DNA from: Minisyncoccus sp023229485
Lineage (GTDB): Bacteria; Patescibacteriota; Minisyncoccia; Minisyncoccales; Minisyncoccaceae
Length of the DNA: 64,000 nt
Assembly (NCBI GenBank): GCA_041663645.1
Contig: JBAYMH010000003.1
Location: forward strand, 1 to 64,000
Direction: 5' to 3'
Under the pieces are notes generated by a model. It was not told where the DNA came from and made no database searches. It saw only the letters and a list, made by a program, of their open reading frames with translations. Of this stretch, positions 31,156 through 40,256 are shown piece after piece (positions within the stretch are counted from its first letter, which is position 1; each line of letters begins with the position of its first letter). Made by a program: the position numbers and the translations under genes.

Positions 31156-32901
31156 ATGCAAAAATCAAAAAAAGAAGAAAAACCCAAAAAGCAAAACATC
31201 TTCGGACTACTAAAATCATACAAATTATTAATAACACTATTAATACTTTCAACCCTTGTTGCCAATGGGCTAAACCTGGTTGTGCCTAAGATTATTTCAT
31301 CTGCCATAGATACTTATACTAATGGCAATTTTGTTTTAAATAAAATTATTATTGAGTTCTTTTTAGTTTCTTTTGGAATTTTTATTTTTTCCTACGTTCA
31401 AAGCTTAATACAAACTTACTCTTCAGAAATAGCTGCTCGTAATCTTCGCAAACAGTTTATTGATAAAATATCCGTTCAAGAATATTCTTACATCAACAAA
31501 ATTACACCCGAAAAACTATTAACCAATCTCACCTCCGATATTGATGCAATAAAAATGTTTGTCTCTCAAGCATTGCCATCTATTATCTCGTCTATATTTC
31601 TAATTATCGGTGCTAGCGTAATGCTTCTCTTAATAGATTGGCAACTAGCTCTAGCAGTGCTAACCGTTATGCCACTTATCGGTCTCGCATTTTTCTTAAT
31701 ATTTCGAAAAGTTACCAAACTTTTCAAACGTGCTCAAGAATCAATTGATTGGCTTAATAAAGTAATCCACGAAAGCATTTTTGCCTCAGCTCTAATTAGA
31801 ATATTAAATGCACAGCAAATTGAAACTGAAAAATTTCTTGCTGCAAATACCGAAGCAAAAAATGTAAATATAAGTATATTGCGTCTATTTTCTGGGCTAA
31901 TTCCAATTATTAATTTTCTTGCCAATATCGCAGTTTTAATAGTTGTTTCTCTTGGAGGATATTTTGTTATTAATGGCACAATGACTCTTGGAAATTTTAC
32001 TGCCTTTAATAGCTATATTTCTATTCTTATATTCCCAATAATCTTACTTGGAATTATGAGTAGCTTTGTTGCTCAAGCAGACACATCTTACAAACGTATT
32101 CTGGAAGTTTTAAATGCCCCAAAAGTAAAAGAAGGTGGAACCTTAGTGGAAGACATAAAAGGAAATATAAAAGTTGACAACATTTCTGTTAAATTTGACG
32201 AAAAAGAAATAATCAAAGACGTTTCTTTTTCTATTAAAGCGGGAACAAAAACAGCTATCATAGGGCCAACTGCCGCTGGAAAAACACAACTACTATATAT
32301 TTTAACTGGGTTATTAAAACCAACAACAGGAAGCATAACTTACGACAACAAAAACATTGACACTTACAAAAAATCATCATTTCACGATCAGGTTAGTTTT
32401 GTTTTTCAGGACAGTATTATTTTCAACTTAACCATTAGAGAAAATATTGCTTTCAACAATAACGTAGACGACAAATCGCTTAAAAAAGCAATTGACACGG
32501 CCGAATTGGATGAATTCATCGAATCGCTTCCAAACAAGCTAGATACATTAGCATCTGAGAGAGGAACGAGTCTTTCGGGAGGGCAAAAACAGCGTATTAT
32601 GCTTGCCCGAGCACTTGCTATAAATCCAAAAGTTCTTTTCCTTGATGATTTTACCGCTAGAGTAGATACAATAACCGAACAAAAAATAATTAAAAATATC
32701 GCCAAAAATTATCCAGAAATTACTTTAATTTCAATTTCGCAAAAAATTTCTTCCATTGACGATTACGATAAAATTATTCTTCTAATGGAAGGGGAATTGC
32801 TAGCGATAGGAACACATAAGGAGCTGATGGAAACATCTCCTGAATATGTACAAATATATAAATCACAACGTAGTATAAATGCATATGAACTACAAACTTA
32901 A
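31156..32901 (+). CDS. ABC exporter half-transporter with degenerate ATP site
   Basis: This 581-residue protein has a six-helix transmembrane domain (1-310) and an ATPase domain. The Walker A is GPTAAGKT and the signature LSGGQKQR is intact. However, Walker B ends LFLDD (Asp in place of the catalytic Glu), and the H-loop has Gln (SISQKISS) in place of His. This is the pattern of the non-catalytic subunit of heterodimeric exporters such as TM287/288 or LmrCD. The partner gene overlaps by 23 bases. Substrate, drug or lipid, is unknown. Confidence 0.92.
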   Translation: MQKSKKEEKPKKQNIFGLLKSYKLLITLLILSTLVANGLNLVVPKIISSAIDTYTNGNFVLNKIIIEFFLVSFGIFIFSYVQSLIQTYSSEIAARNLRKQFIDKISVQEYSYINKITPEKLLTNLTSDIDAIKMFVSQALPSIISSIFLIIGASVMLLLIDWQLALAVLTVMPLIGLAFFLIFRKVTKLFKRAQESIDWLNKVIHESIFASALIRILNAQQIETEKFLAANTEAKNVNISILRLFSGLIPIINFLANIAVLIVVSLGGYFVINGTMTLGNFTAFNSYISILIFPIILLGIMSSFVAQADTSYKRILEVLNAPKVKEGGTLVEDIKGNIKVDNISVKFDEKEIIKDVSFSIKAGTKTAIIGPTAAGKTQLLYILTGLLKPTTGSITYDNKNIDTYKKSSFHDQVSFVFQDSIIFNLTIRENIAFNNNVDDKSLKKAIDTAELDEFIESLPNKLDTLASERGTSLSGGQKQRIMLARALAINPKVLFLDDFTARVDTITEQKIIKNIAKNYPEITLISISQKISSIDDYDKIILLMEGELLAIGTHKELMETSPEYVQIYKSQRSINAYELQT

Positions 32902-34639
32902 ACCAGATAATAACGAGCAAAAAGGAGTTTTTCGTGCCGCATTTAATAGATTAGTGCCATTGCTTGCAAACGAAAAGAAAACTCTAGCCATTGCACTTAT
33001 GGCTGTTTTAGTCAGCTCTGGAGCAACTCTTTACGCTCCTATTATTATCAGTAATATTATTGATAGGTTTATTCAAGGTAAGGATATCAATGGATTAATT
33101 ATTTTTTCAGCCATTCTTCTTTTAGTATATATTGCTCATTTTTTTTCACAATACATTCAAATACGGGTGATGGGAGGGGTAGGGAGAAGAATAGTCTTTA
33201 ATTTACGAAATATTTTATTTGATAAGCTCCAAAAATTACCCGTAGCATTTTTTGATCAAAACAAAACAGGTGATTTAATTTCTCGTATCAATAATGATAC
33301 TGAAAAATTAAATCAGTTCTTTTCACAAGCCTTAACGCACTTCATAAGCAGTATAATATTAATTATTGGTACTGGCATATTTATTATTGTATTAAATCCA
33401 CGACTAGGACTTAACGCACTTATTCCAGCATTGGGAGTATTAATCATTACGCAAATTCTCTCTGGTTGGGTACGTAAAGCTAATTTAAAAAGCTTGCAAT
33501 CCTCAGGAACAATGAGTGCCGAACTACAAGAAAGCTTTAATAACTTTAAAGTAATTGTTTCCTTTAATCGTCTTGATTACTTCCGCAAAAAGTTCAAAGA
33601 GGTTAATGAAAATAACTACAAATCATACATAAAAGCAGGAATTGCTAATAATATTTTTTTACCTATTTACACTTTAGCTGAAAATATTGCTCAGCTTATT
33701 GTCTTGGCTCTTGGGATATATCTCATCTCTACTGGCGAAGTAACTGCTGGATTGCTTGTAGCTTTTTTAATTTATGTAAATAATTTTTATAATCCGTTGC
33801 GAGAGATAGCCTCAATTTGGACATCTCTTCAGTTAGCCTTAGCCGGACTTGACCGAATTTCAGAAATCCTTGATTTGGAAACAAATATGCCGATAATACC
33901 AGCAGAAAATCTTGATGGAAAATCAATTTTAGAATTTAGAAACGTATATTTTTCTTACCCAGACAATACCGAAGTATTACACGATATTAATTTTAGCCTT
34001 GAAAGAGGGAAGACCTATGCACTTGTTGGACCAACTGGCGGAGGGAAAACAACCACTGCTTCCCTTATGGCCAGACTATATGATCCAACCGAAGGAATCG
34101 TTTTACTCAATGGAACCGATATTCGTTCCTATGAGTCCAATGAAAGAACTCAAAAAATAGGATTTATTCTCCAAGAATCATTTCTTTTTTCTGGAACCAT
34201 AATGGATAACATTATTTTTGGTAATAAAAAATATCTTAAATATTCAAAAGAAGAATTAGTTAAGGTTTTAAAAAATCTTAACCTTTTTGACCTTCTAAAC
34301 AATTTTGAAAAAGGAATTGATACAGAAATACTTTCAAATGGAAGTGCCATGAGTCTGGGACAAAAACAATTAATTGCCTTTATTAGAGCAATTCTAAGAG
34401 AACCAGAAATATTAATCTTAGATGAAGCAACTGCAAATGTTGACACCGTCACAGAACAACTTCTTGAAAAAATATTAGAAAAACTACCACCAGAAACAAC
34501 CAAAATAATAATTGCCCATCGCTTGAACACAATCGAAAATGCTGACCAAATATTTTTTGTGAATACAGGCAACATTACTCTTGCTGGATCTATGGAACAA
34601 GCTGTTGATATGCTAATGCACGGAAAAAGAGAAAGTTAA
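32879..34639 (+). CDS. ABC exporter half-transporter with catalytic ATP site
   Basis: This 586-residue partner of the preceding gene has a six-helix membrane domain and an ATPase domain with Walker A GPTGGGKTT, Walker B LILDEATANVD (Glu present) and H-loop IIAHRLNT. Its signature is the deviant MSLGQKQ. In a heterodimer the canonical site combines this Walker A/B with the LSGGQ of the partner, so the two sequences complement each other exactly. The start overlaps the upstream gene; a second ATG two codons later is equally possible. Confidence 0.93.
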   Translation: MHMNYKLKPDNNEQKGVFRAAFNRLVPLLANEKKTLAIALMAVLVSSGATLYAPIIISNIIDRFIQGKDINGLIIFSAILLLVYIAHFFSQYIQIRVMGGVGRRIVFNLRNILFDKLQKLPVAFFDQNKTGDLISRINNDTEKLNQFFSQALTHFISSIILIIGTGIFIIVLNPRLGLNALIPALGVLIITQILSGWVRKANLKSLQSSGTMSAELQESFNNFKVIVSFNRLDYFRKKFKEVNENNYKSYIKAGIANNIFLPIYTLAENIAQLIVLALGIYLISTGEVTAGLLVAFLIYVNNFYNPLREIASIWTSLQLALAGLDRISEILDLETNMPIIPAENLDGKSILEFRNVYFSYPDNTEVLHDINFSLERGKTYALVGPTGGGKTTTASLMARLYDPTEGIVLLNGTDIRSYESNERTQKIGFILQESFLFSGTIMDNIIFGNKKYLKYSKEELVKVLKNLNLFDLLNNFEKGIDTEILSNGSAMSLGQKQLIAFIRAILREPEILILDEATANVDTVTEQLLEKILEKLPPETTKIIIAHRLNTIENADQIFFVNTGNITLAGSMEQAVDMLMHGKRES

Positions 34640-34646
34640 AAACTAT

Positions 34647-34669
34647 GGAACTTATTGTTCCTTTTTTTT
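34647..34669 (+). terminator. Terminator after the ABC exporter
   Basis: GGAAC-ttatt-GTTCC plus eight Ts. Confidence 0.8.
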
Positions 34670-34715
34670 ATTCAGATATGATATAATAAAAACATAAATA
34701 TAAATAAAAAAATAT

Positions 34716-36902
34716 ATGAAAAAAATACTTAAATTTTTATATATGATATTTTTTGGGTTGATAATCATCCCTCAAGTATCACTTGCAGCAGAGTGTAATT
34801 TTAATATTCTTTCTCCTATTCAATATAGAGAAAAAAGCGAAGCTGTAAAAAATGCCCAACTCTGTCTCCAAAAATTAGGATTCAAAATCAGCGAAGCGAC
34901 TGGTTATTATGGAAAAGAAACAATGAGTGCTGTTAAATCTTTTTATACCTCATGGTATGGAAGTTGGAATGGGCTCAGGCTAGGTGCTCTTGGTATTAAA
35001 AATCTTAAGAAAGTAACCATATCAAATAGCTCTAATGTTTTTGCTATGACAAAATTTTCTTCTAGTGATGAATACAAAGAATACCTTAAAGAAAATTCTA
35101 GTAACAACCAGAACTATGGCACCGGAATCGTAAGATCGGGCACATTAGCCCCTGCAGTACCAACAACTGCTAATGGAGCAGAAAAAGACTCAACAGCCAC
35201 ATCAGAAGCTGTAAGTATTGATAGGTACTCTAGTACTAATAATCAAGTTCTAAATATTGACGAACCGGATATAGTTAAAACAAATGGCCAAACAATATTC
35301 TACAAAAGCTACTCGTATCAAGGCAATCCTTGTCCAGCAGGAGCTATGTGCGTTAACAGATTAATTGAACCTTCAGCTAATGCTAAAATTTCTCTGATCA
35401 ATGCTTTACCCGCAACCAATCTCTCAATCGATAGCAAGATTGATATTGAAAATAATTACTACAACGTAGGAGACTTGTTATTAAGCAGTAACATTCTTAT
35501 CGCTTTCGAAAACAAAAAAATCAAAGGATATGACGTTTCAGACACAAAAAATCCCAAAGAAAAATGGGCGATTGATTTAGATGAAAACACAAAAATTGTA
35601 AGCTCTCGATTAAAAGATGGAAAAATATATTTAATAACACAGTCATATACAAATAATTACAAGACTTGTCCAGTCACAATCTTAAAAAACGGAACCAACA
35701 ACCTTACAATCCCTTGCAACAACATATATCATCCAACATCAGCAATGGCGATAGATTCCAACTTTACCGCAATGGCGATTGACCCAAATAATGGAAACAT
35801 CTCAAACAGTATTTCATTTTTAGGATCAAGCTCCTCAGAAATATATGTATCGGAAAATAACCTATACGTCGCTTATGCATACTCAGAAAATCAATTAACT
35901 TATTATTTGAACTTTCTAAAAGAAAAAGCAACTGACTTATTTCCAGCAACTTTAATTAGCAAAATGGAAACTGTTTCTAATTACGACATTAGCAATTCAT
36001 CAAAGATAGCCGAACTCCAAACTGAAATAAATAAATTTTACGACAGTCTAAGCTCGGATGAAGTCATGAGATTTGAAAATGAATTTAATAATCGATTAAC
36101 AGACTATTCAAAGCTCCACATCCGAGAACTAGAAAAAACAGCTATTGTAAAAATTGGTCTTAATGATTTAAAAATTGCCAGCACGGGAGTTGTTCCTGGG
36201 TCTATCCTTAATCAGTTTTCACTTGATGAATACGGTGGCAACTTAAGAGTCGCTGTAACAGTTGGAGGGATTTGGAATATTTTTGGAGTTAGGAGCGAAT
36301 CGGTAAATGACATCTATGTTTTAGATGGATCATTAAATACTATTGGAAGCATAAAAGGATTAGGAATTACCGAAAAAATTTATTCCGCAAGATTTATTGG
36401 TAACCGAGGATACTTAGTCACTTTCAAACAAATTGACCCATTCTATGTTCTTGATCTTTCAAATCCAACTGCACCAGCAGTAAAGGGTGAATTAAAAATT
36501 CCAGGATATTCAGCCTACTTACATCCGATTTCTGACAATATAATCTTAGGAGTTGGAAAAGAAAACAACCAAGTCAAATTATCTCTTTTTGATGTTACTT
36601 CTCCAGAAAATCCAACCGAGATAAATAAATATAATCTTGGTGATTACTGGACAGAAGTAGAATCAAATCATCATGCATTCTTACTGGATAAGACTCACAA
36701 TGTTTTCTTTATTCCGGCCAGCCTTGGAGGATACATATTCTCCTACAAAGACAATAAATTATCATTAGTTAAAACAGTCAAAGACTACAACATTAAAAGA
36801 GCTGTTTATATTAATGACTATTTATACATGCTCGGGGATAACAAGGTAACTGTTTTTAATGAAAATAATTGGGAAAAAATTAGCGAACTAGAAATAAAAT
36901 AA
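34716..36902 (+). CDS. Secreted beta-propeller protein with peptidoglycan-binding-like domain
   Basis: This 728-residue protein has a signal peptide (about 1-24, ending SLAAEC). A PG_binding_1-like domain (about 35-95) contains REKSEAVKNAQLCLQKLGF and GYYGKETMSAVKSFY. The large remainder is the C-terminal beta-propeller family, recognised by VLNIDEPDIVKTNGQTIFY and repeated YLVTFxxIDPFYVLDLSNPTAPxVKGELKIPGYSAYLHPI. Such proteins are extracellular, of unknown biochemical role, perhaps bound to the wall through the first domain. It is monocistronic with a TATAAT box about 22 bases upstream of the start. Confidence 0.85.
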   Translation: MKKILKFLYMIFFGLIIIPQVSLAAECNFNILSPIQYREKSEAVKNAQLCLQKLGFKISEATGYYGKETMSAVKSFYTSWYGSWNGLRLGALGIKNLKKVTISNSSNVFAMTKFSSSDEYKEYLKENSSNNQNYGTGIVRSGTLAPAVPTTANGAEKDSTATSEAVSIDRYSSTNNQVLNIDEPDIVKTNGQTIFYKSYSYQGNPCPAGAMCVNRLIEPSANAKISLINALPATNLSIDSKIDIENNYYNVGDLLLSSNILIAFENKKIKGYDVSDTKNPKEKWAIDLDENTKIVSSRLKDGKIYLITQSYTNNYKTCPVTILKNGTNNLTIPCNNIYHPTSAMAIDSNFTAMAIDPNNGNISNSISFLGSSSSEIYVSENNLYVAYAYSENQLTYYLNFLKEKATDLFPATLISKMETVSNYDISNSSKIAELQTEINKFYDSLSSDEVMRFENEFNNRLTDYSKLHIRELEKTAIVKIGLNDLKIASTGVVPGSILNQFSLDEYGGNLRVAVTVGGIWNIFGVRSESVNDIYVLDGSLNTIGSIKGLGITEKIYSARFIGNRGYLVTFKQIDPFYVLDLSNPTAPAVKGELKIPGYSAYLHPISDNIILGVGKENNQVKLSLFDVTSPENPTEINKYNLGDYWTEVESNHHAFLLDKTHNVFFIPASLGGYIFSYKDNKLSLVKTVKDYNIKRAVYINDYLYMLGDNKVTVFNENNWEKISELEIK

Positions 36903-36909
36903 AACGCTA

Positions 36910-36936
36910 AGCAGTCGACATTGTCGGCTGCTTTTT
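36910..36936 (+). terminator. Terminator, abutting the next gene
   Basis: AGCAGTCGACA and TGTCGGCTGCT pair and are followed by Ts ending 7 bases before the next ATG at 36943. Confidence 0.8.
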
Positions 36937-36942
36937 AAACCT

Positions 36943-37497
36943 ATGAAATTAATAGAAAAATTAGAAATTACTTTCAAAACATTCAAAAAAAATATTGGCG
37001 TAGTTATTCTTCTTTGTCTTACATCTTCTCTCATTTCCTCATTATGTATTCCTTTATGCATAAAAGAAACTTTTACTCCCGAAATAATAAACAGCCAAAT
37101 TAATAATTATTTTGCAGGAGGAATTGACGCAGACCAGATTATCCTTGGACTGACTTGGATGTTTCAACTCTCCACAATCTCTGGTTTTCTTCTAATAATA
37201 GCTTACATCTTTAAATATAATTTCGATAAAAGAATTTTTGATATCAAAAAATGGCAGGATTGGAAATTTTTCCTATACGCATCAATAGTTCCACTCATAC
37301 TAATTGATCTTACTAAAAAATTTGAGCTCTTAAATAATCTTAATATTTTTAATAATTTCTTTGCCAATCTTTTCACAGTCTTGACTTGCTCACTAATTAC
37401 TATTTTTCTTACTTCACTCATTCTCAGAAAAGAAGCGTCTCCAATTATTATTAATGCCGAAAAAATCGAAAAAGAATTGACTGAAAACAATAAATAA
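36943..37497 (+). CDS. Hypothetical membrane protein
   Basis: This 184-residue protein has four hydrophobic segments (about 17-37, 64-90, 103-120 and 135-160) and a charged C-terminus. No family is recognised. Its start lies directly behind a terminator without a clear ribosome-binding site or promoter, so it may be expressed by readthrough or have an unrecognised promoter inside the preceding gene. Confidence 0.55.
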   Translation: MKLIEKLEITFKTFKKNIGVVILLCLTSSLISSLCIPLCIKETFTPEIINSQINNYFAGGIDADQIILGLTWMFQLSTISGFLLIIAYIFKYNFDKRIFDIKKWQDWKFFLYASIVPLILIDLTKKFELLNNLNIFNNFFANLFTVLTCSLITIFLTSLILRKEASPIIINAEKIEKELTENNK

Positions 37498-37591
37498 CAA
37501 CTCACATCGTTGCAATTAATTTTTATTACCTATCACTGTGGTTGATTGAAAAAGGCAACGGCACAAATCACAACTGGTAAGGTCCGCACTA

Positions 37592-37637
37592 CCGAGGTCC
37601 GACCTCTCCAAAGCAACACGACAAGGTCCGACCTCGG
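37592..37637 (+). ncRNA. GC-rich long hairpin, candidate RNA
   Basis: CCGAGGTCCGACCT (37592-37605) pairs with AGGTCCGACCTCGG (37624-37637) with one mismatch around an 18-nt loop. In addition, GGTCCG recurs three times in 37580-37632 and each arm is itself partly palindromic. The segment from about 37545 to 37670 is far richer in G and C than its surroundings. It lies upstream of the csp promoter, so it is likely a separate RNA or a regulatory DNA element. Confidence 0.5.
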
Positions 37638-37721
37638 GCTGGAGAACGAAAGCAGGAAGCTAATGAGGTATCTAGCAAACTACAAATACGAGTTATGGAC
37701 TGCCTTTTCGTATCAATTAAA

Positions 37722-37750
37722 TTGACCGATTTACCAATAGATGCTATTAT
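37722..37750 (+). promoter_or_regulatory. Promoter of the cold-shock gene
   Basis: TTGACC (37722-37727) and TATTAT (37745-37750) with a 17-base spacer, giving a leader of about 95 bases before the ATG at 37852. Long leaders are typical of csp mRNAs, which respond to temperature through RNA structure. Confidence 0.65.
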
Positions 37751-37851
37751 ACCTACCAAGATAGTTACTTAATCAAAACCTAGTCGAATTTATCAAGAAG
37801 CTAAACTTTAGGGTAAAACCTTAAAACATTAAAAACTAAAATCACAAAATC

Positions 37852-38049
37852 ATGGAAGGAACAATCAAAACCCTTACTGATAAAGGATTCGGATTCATCA
37901 CAGTTGATGGCGAAGAAAAAGATTTATTTTTTCACAGCAACGAACTTGAAGGCGTAAGCTACGAAGAATTGAAAGTAGGAGATAGAGTATCTTTTGAAAA
38001 AGGAGAATCTCCAAAAGGACCAAACGCAACAAACATTAGTCGCGCATAG
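37852..38049 (+). CDS. csp: Cold-shock protein
   Basis: This 65-residue cold-shock domain has RNP1 KGFGFITV and RNP2 DLFFHSNEL and the usual ending NATNISRA. It binds single-stranded nucleic acid and acts as an RNA chaperone. It has its own promoter, a leader of about 95 bases and a strong terminator (38059-38085). Full family length. Confidence 0.96.
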   Translation: MEGTIKTLTDKGFGFITVDGEEKDLFFHSNELEGVSYEELKVGDRVSFEKGESPKGPNATNISRA

Positions 38050-38058
38050 TCAAAACAA

Positions 38059-38090
38059 AAAACAGGCTCATTAGCCTGTTTTTGTTTTTT
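38059..38090 (+). terminator. Terminator of csp
   Basis: AACAGGCT-catt-AGCCTGTT followed by TTTGTTTTTT. Confidence 0.9.
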
Positions 38091-38125
38091 AGCTATTTCA
38101 AATTATTTTTGTTATCATATCCCTA

Positions 38126-39214
38126 ATGACAAAAAACCACATAATAGGACACTTAGATATGGATGCTTTTTTTGCATCACTTGAAGAAAGAGCAACTCCA
38201 CGTTTTAAAGGCAAGCCACTTGCAGTAGGTTCTGATCCAAAAAATGGAAAAGGAAGGGGGGTTGTTTCAACCGCGAACTACAAGGCAAGAGAATATGGCA
38301 TTCACTCAGCACTACCAATTTCACAAGCTTGGCAACTTTCTGAACTAGCAAAAAAGCAAGGAAAAGAAGAAGTAATTTTCCTGATTCCGAACATGCAGAT
38401 GTATGAAAAAAGTTCAGAAAATATATTCAACATCATTAAAAAATACTCAAATACCATAGAGCAGGGAAGTATTGATGAGTTTTATTTTGACCTTACGGGA
38501 AAAACATTTAAAGAAGCAGAAGCAATTTGTAAAAAAATAAAAGCAGAGATAAACAAAAAAGAAAAGATTACTTGTTCAATCGGGCTCGCTTCGAACAAGC
38601 TTATTGCCAAGATAGCAGCTGGAATCAACAAGCCTAACGGATTAACCGTTATTAACCCTAAATGCAATGAGAAATTTCTAGAACCACTTGCAATTAGAAA
38701 AATTCCCGGAATTGGCCCCGTAACAGCCGGCATCCTGAATCGGAAAAACATATTAACAATCAAAGATATTAAAATCTTAACAAAGGAAAACTTGCAAAAA
38801 ATACTCGGTAAGGCGGGAGGAGAAATATATGACAAAGCACGAGGAATAGACGATTTGCCAATCATCGAAAATAGAGAAGCCAAATCAATCGGAGGACAAA
38901 TAACTTTTGAAGAAAATACTTTTAACATAGTGGCTATTACAAATCATTTTTTAGAACACTCCAATAATATTTTTAAAAAATTTAAGGAAAGCGAATTTTC
39001 AAAATTAAAAAACATTATTATTACCATCAGATTTTCGGATTTTGAAACCAAGTCATCAACAAAAAGTTTTAAGGAATACATTACAAAAAATGATGAAAAA
39101 ATTTTCCGCCTCGAATCTTTAAAATTAATACTTCCTTTTTTAGACAAAAGGAAAAACCAGAAGCTTAAAACTATTCGACTAATCGGACTTCGAATAGAAA
39201 AATTTTTAAAATAA
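38126..39214 (+). CDS. dinB: DNA polymerase IV (Y-family)
   Basis: This 362-residue protein begins IIGHLDMDAFFASLEER (first catalytic Asp). It has the palm motif QGSIDEFYFDLTG with the Ser-Ile-Asp-Glu catalytic acids, the helix-hairpin-helix IPGIGPVTAGIL and the little-finger region. It performs translesion synthesis. TATCAT at 38113-38118 lies 7 bases before the ATG, so the mRNA is probably leaderless. No LexA-type operator like the one at 2441 is seen here. Confidence 0.95.
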   Translation: MTKNHIIGHLDMDAFFASLEERATPRFKGKPLAVGSDPKNGKGRGVVSTANYKAREYGIHSALPISQAWQLSELAKKQGKEEVIFLIPNMQMYEKSSENIFNIIKKYSNTIEQGSIDEFYFDLTGKTFKEAEAICKKIKAEINKKEKITCSIGLASNKLIAKIAAGINKPNGLTVINPKCNEKFLEPLAIRKIPGIGPVTAGILNRKNILTIKDIKILTKENLQKILGKAGGEIYDKARGIDDLPIIENREAKSIGGQITFEENTFNIVAITNHFLEHSNNIFKKFKESEFSKLKNIIITIRFSDFETKSSTKSFKEYITKNDEKIFRLESLKLILPFLDKRKNQKLKTIRLIGLRIEKFLK

Positions 39215-39294
39215 ATTTTTCACAAATCTTTTCTTCGATTATTTTACAAACAAATCCTAAATGCTATAATGATAATATAAATTTCGAATAATAT

Positions 39295-40254
39295 ATGAAC
39301 AATAACTCAACTAAAATTGAAATTGCCAAAAAACTACAAACGATAGAGGGAGAGATAATAGTACCGTTAGCAAGCAAGCAAATAAAATCAAAAAAATTTG
39401 AAACCAATAGATGGCCCTACTTTTTAGCACTACCTTTTATGTGGCTATTGATTATTTATGTAATAATTAAAAAATTGATTTATGGGGCTTTCGGATCAAA
39501 GCCTAAAATAAATAGTTTTTTCTTCGACGGAATAGGGAAATCGTCTCGAAAAGTAAAAGAATATGCTTCTTCATGGAGAGCCTTAGATATCGTTTATAAT
39601 CATCCTTTCTCATACAGTAAAACTATTGGAAACTTGGTGGACGAATATTACTGGAACGGACTTAATTGCCAAGGCCTTCGAAATCGAAGAAAATTAATAA
39701 AAGAAGAATTACGAAACGTTATATTAAAAATAAACGAAAAAAAAGAAATTAAAATCATCTCGCTTGCGTGTGGATCTGCCGAAGTGCTAATCGAGATAAT
39801 GGCAGAGCTTAAAACTAAAGGGATAAAAATCAAAGCACTATTAATTGATATAGACGAAGATGCACTTGAACGTGCAAAAGAATTAGCTAAGCAATACAAC
39901 CTATTAGAAGATATTAAAACAGAAAAAAATAGCACTCATTCAATCATAGAAATTGCTAATAAATTCAAACCAGACATAATTGAAATGATGGGTTTTATTG
40001 ACTACCTAAAACAAGAAGATGCAATAAATCTAGCAAAAGATATCAAAGAATCTTTAAATCCAAATGGATATTTCGTTACCTGTAACATAAATCATAATTT
40101 AGAACAATATTTTCTAACTTGGGTGATAAACTGGCCAATGATTTATCGTAAGCCAAAAGAACTAATAGAGATATCAACAAAGGCAGGATTTGAAAGTCAA
40201 AGAATTATTTACGAACCATTAAAAATACATGGTATCTTAATTGCTAAAAAATAA
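39295..40254 (+). CDS. Membrane-anchored SAM-dependent methyltransferase
   Basis: This 319-residue protein has one hydrophobic segment at about 44-64 (YFLALPFMWLLIIYVII), then a class I methyltransferase domain with motif I IKIISLACGSAEVLIEI, acidic motif II ALLIDIDEDALERA, and DIIEMMGFIDYL. Substrate is unknown; membrane attachment suggests a lipid or envelope target. The histidine kinase gene starts 2 bases after its stop, so the two are co-transcribed. Confidence 0.8.
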   Translation: MNNNSTKIEIAKKLQTIEGEIIVPLASKQIKSKKFETNRWPYFLALPFMWLLIIYVIIKKLIYGAFGSKPKINSFFFDGIGKSSRKVKEYASSWRALDIVYNHPFSYSKTIGNLVDEYYWNGLNCQGLRNRRKLIKEELRNVILKINEKKEIKIISLACGSAEVLIEIMAELKTKGIKIKALLIDIDEDALERAKELAKQYNLLEDIKTEKNSTHSIIEIANKFKPDIIEMMGFIDYLKQEDAINLAKDIKESLNPNGYFVTCNINHNLEQYFLTWVINWPMIYRKPKELIEISTKAGFESQRIIYEPLKIHGILIAKK

Positions 40255-40256
40255 AA

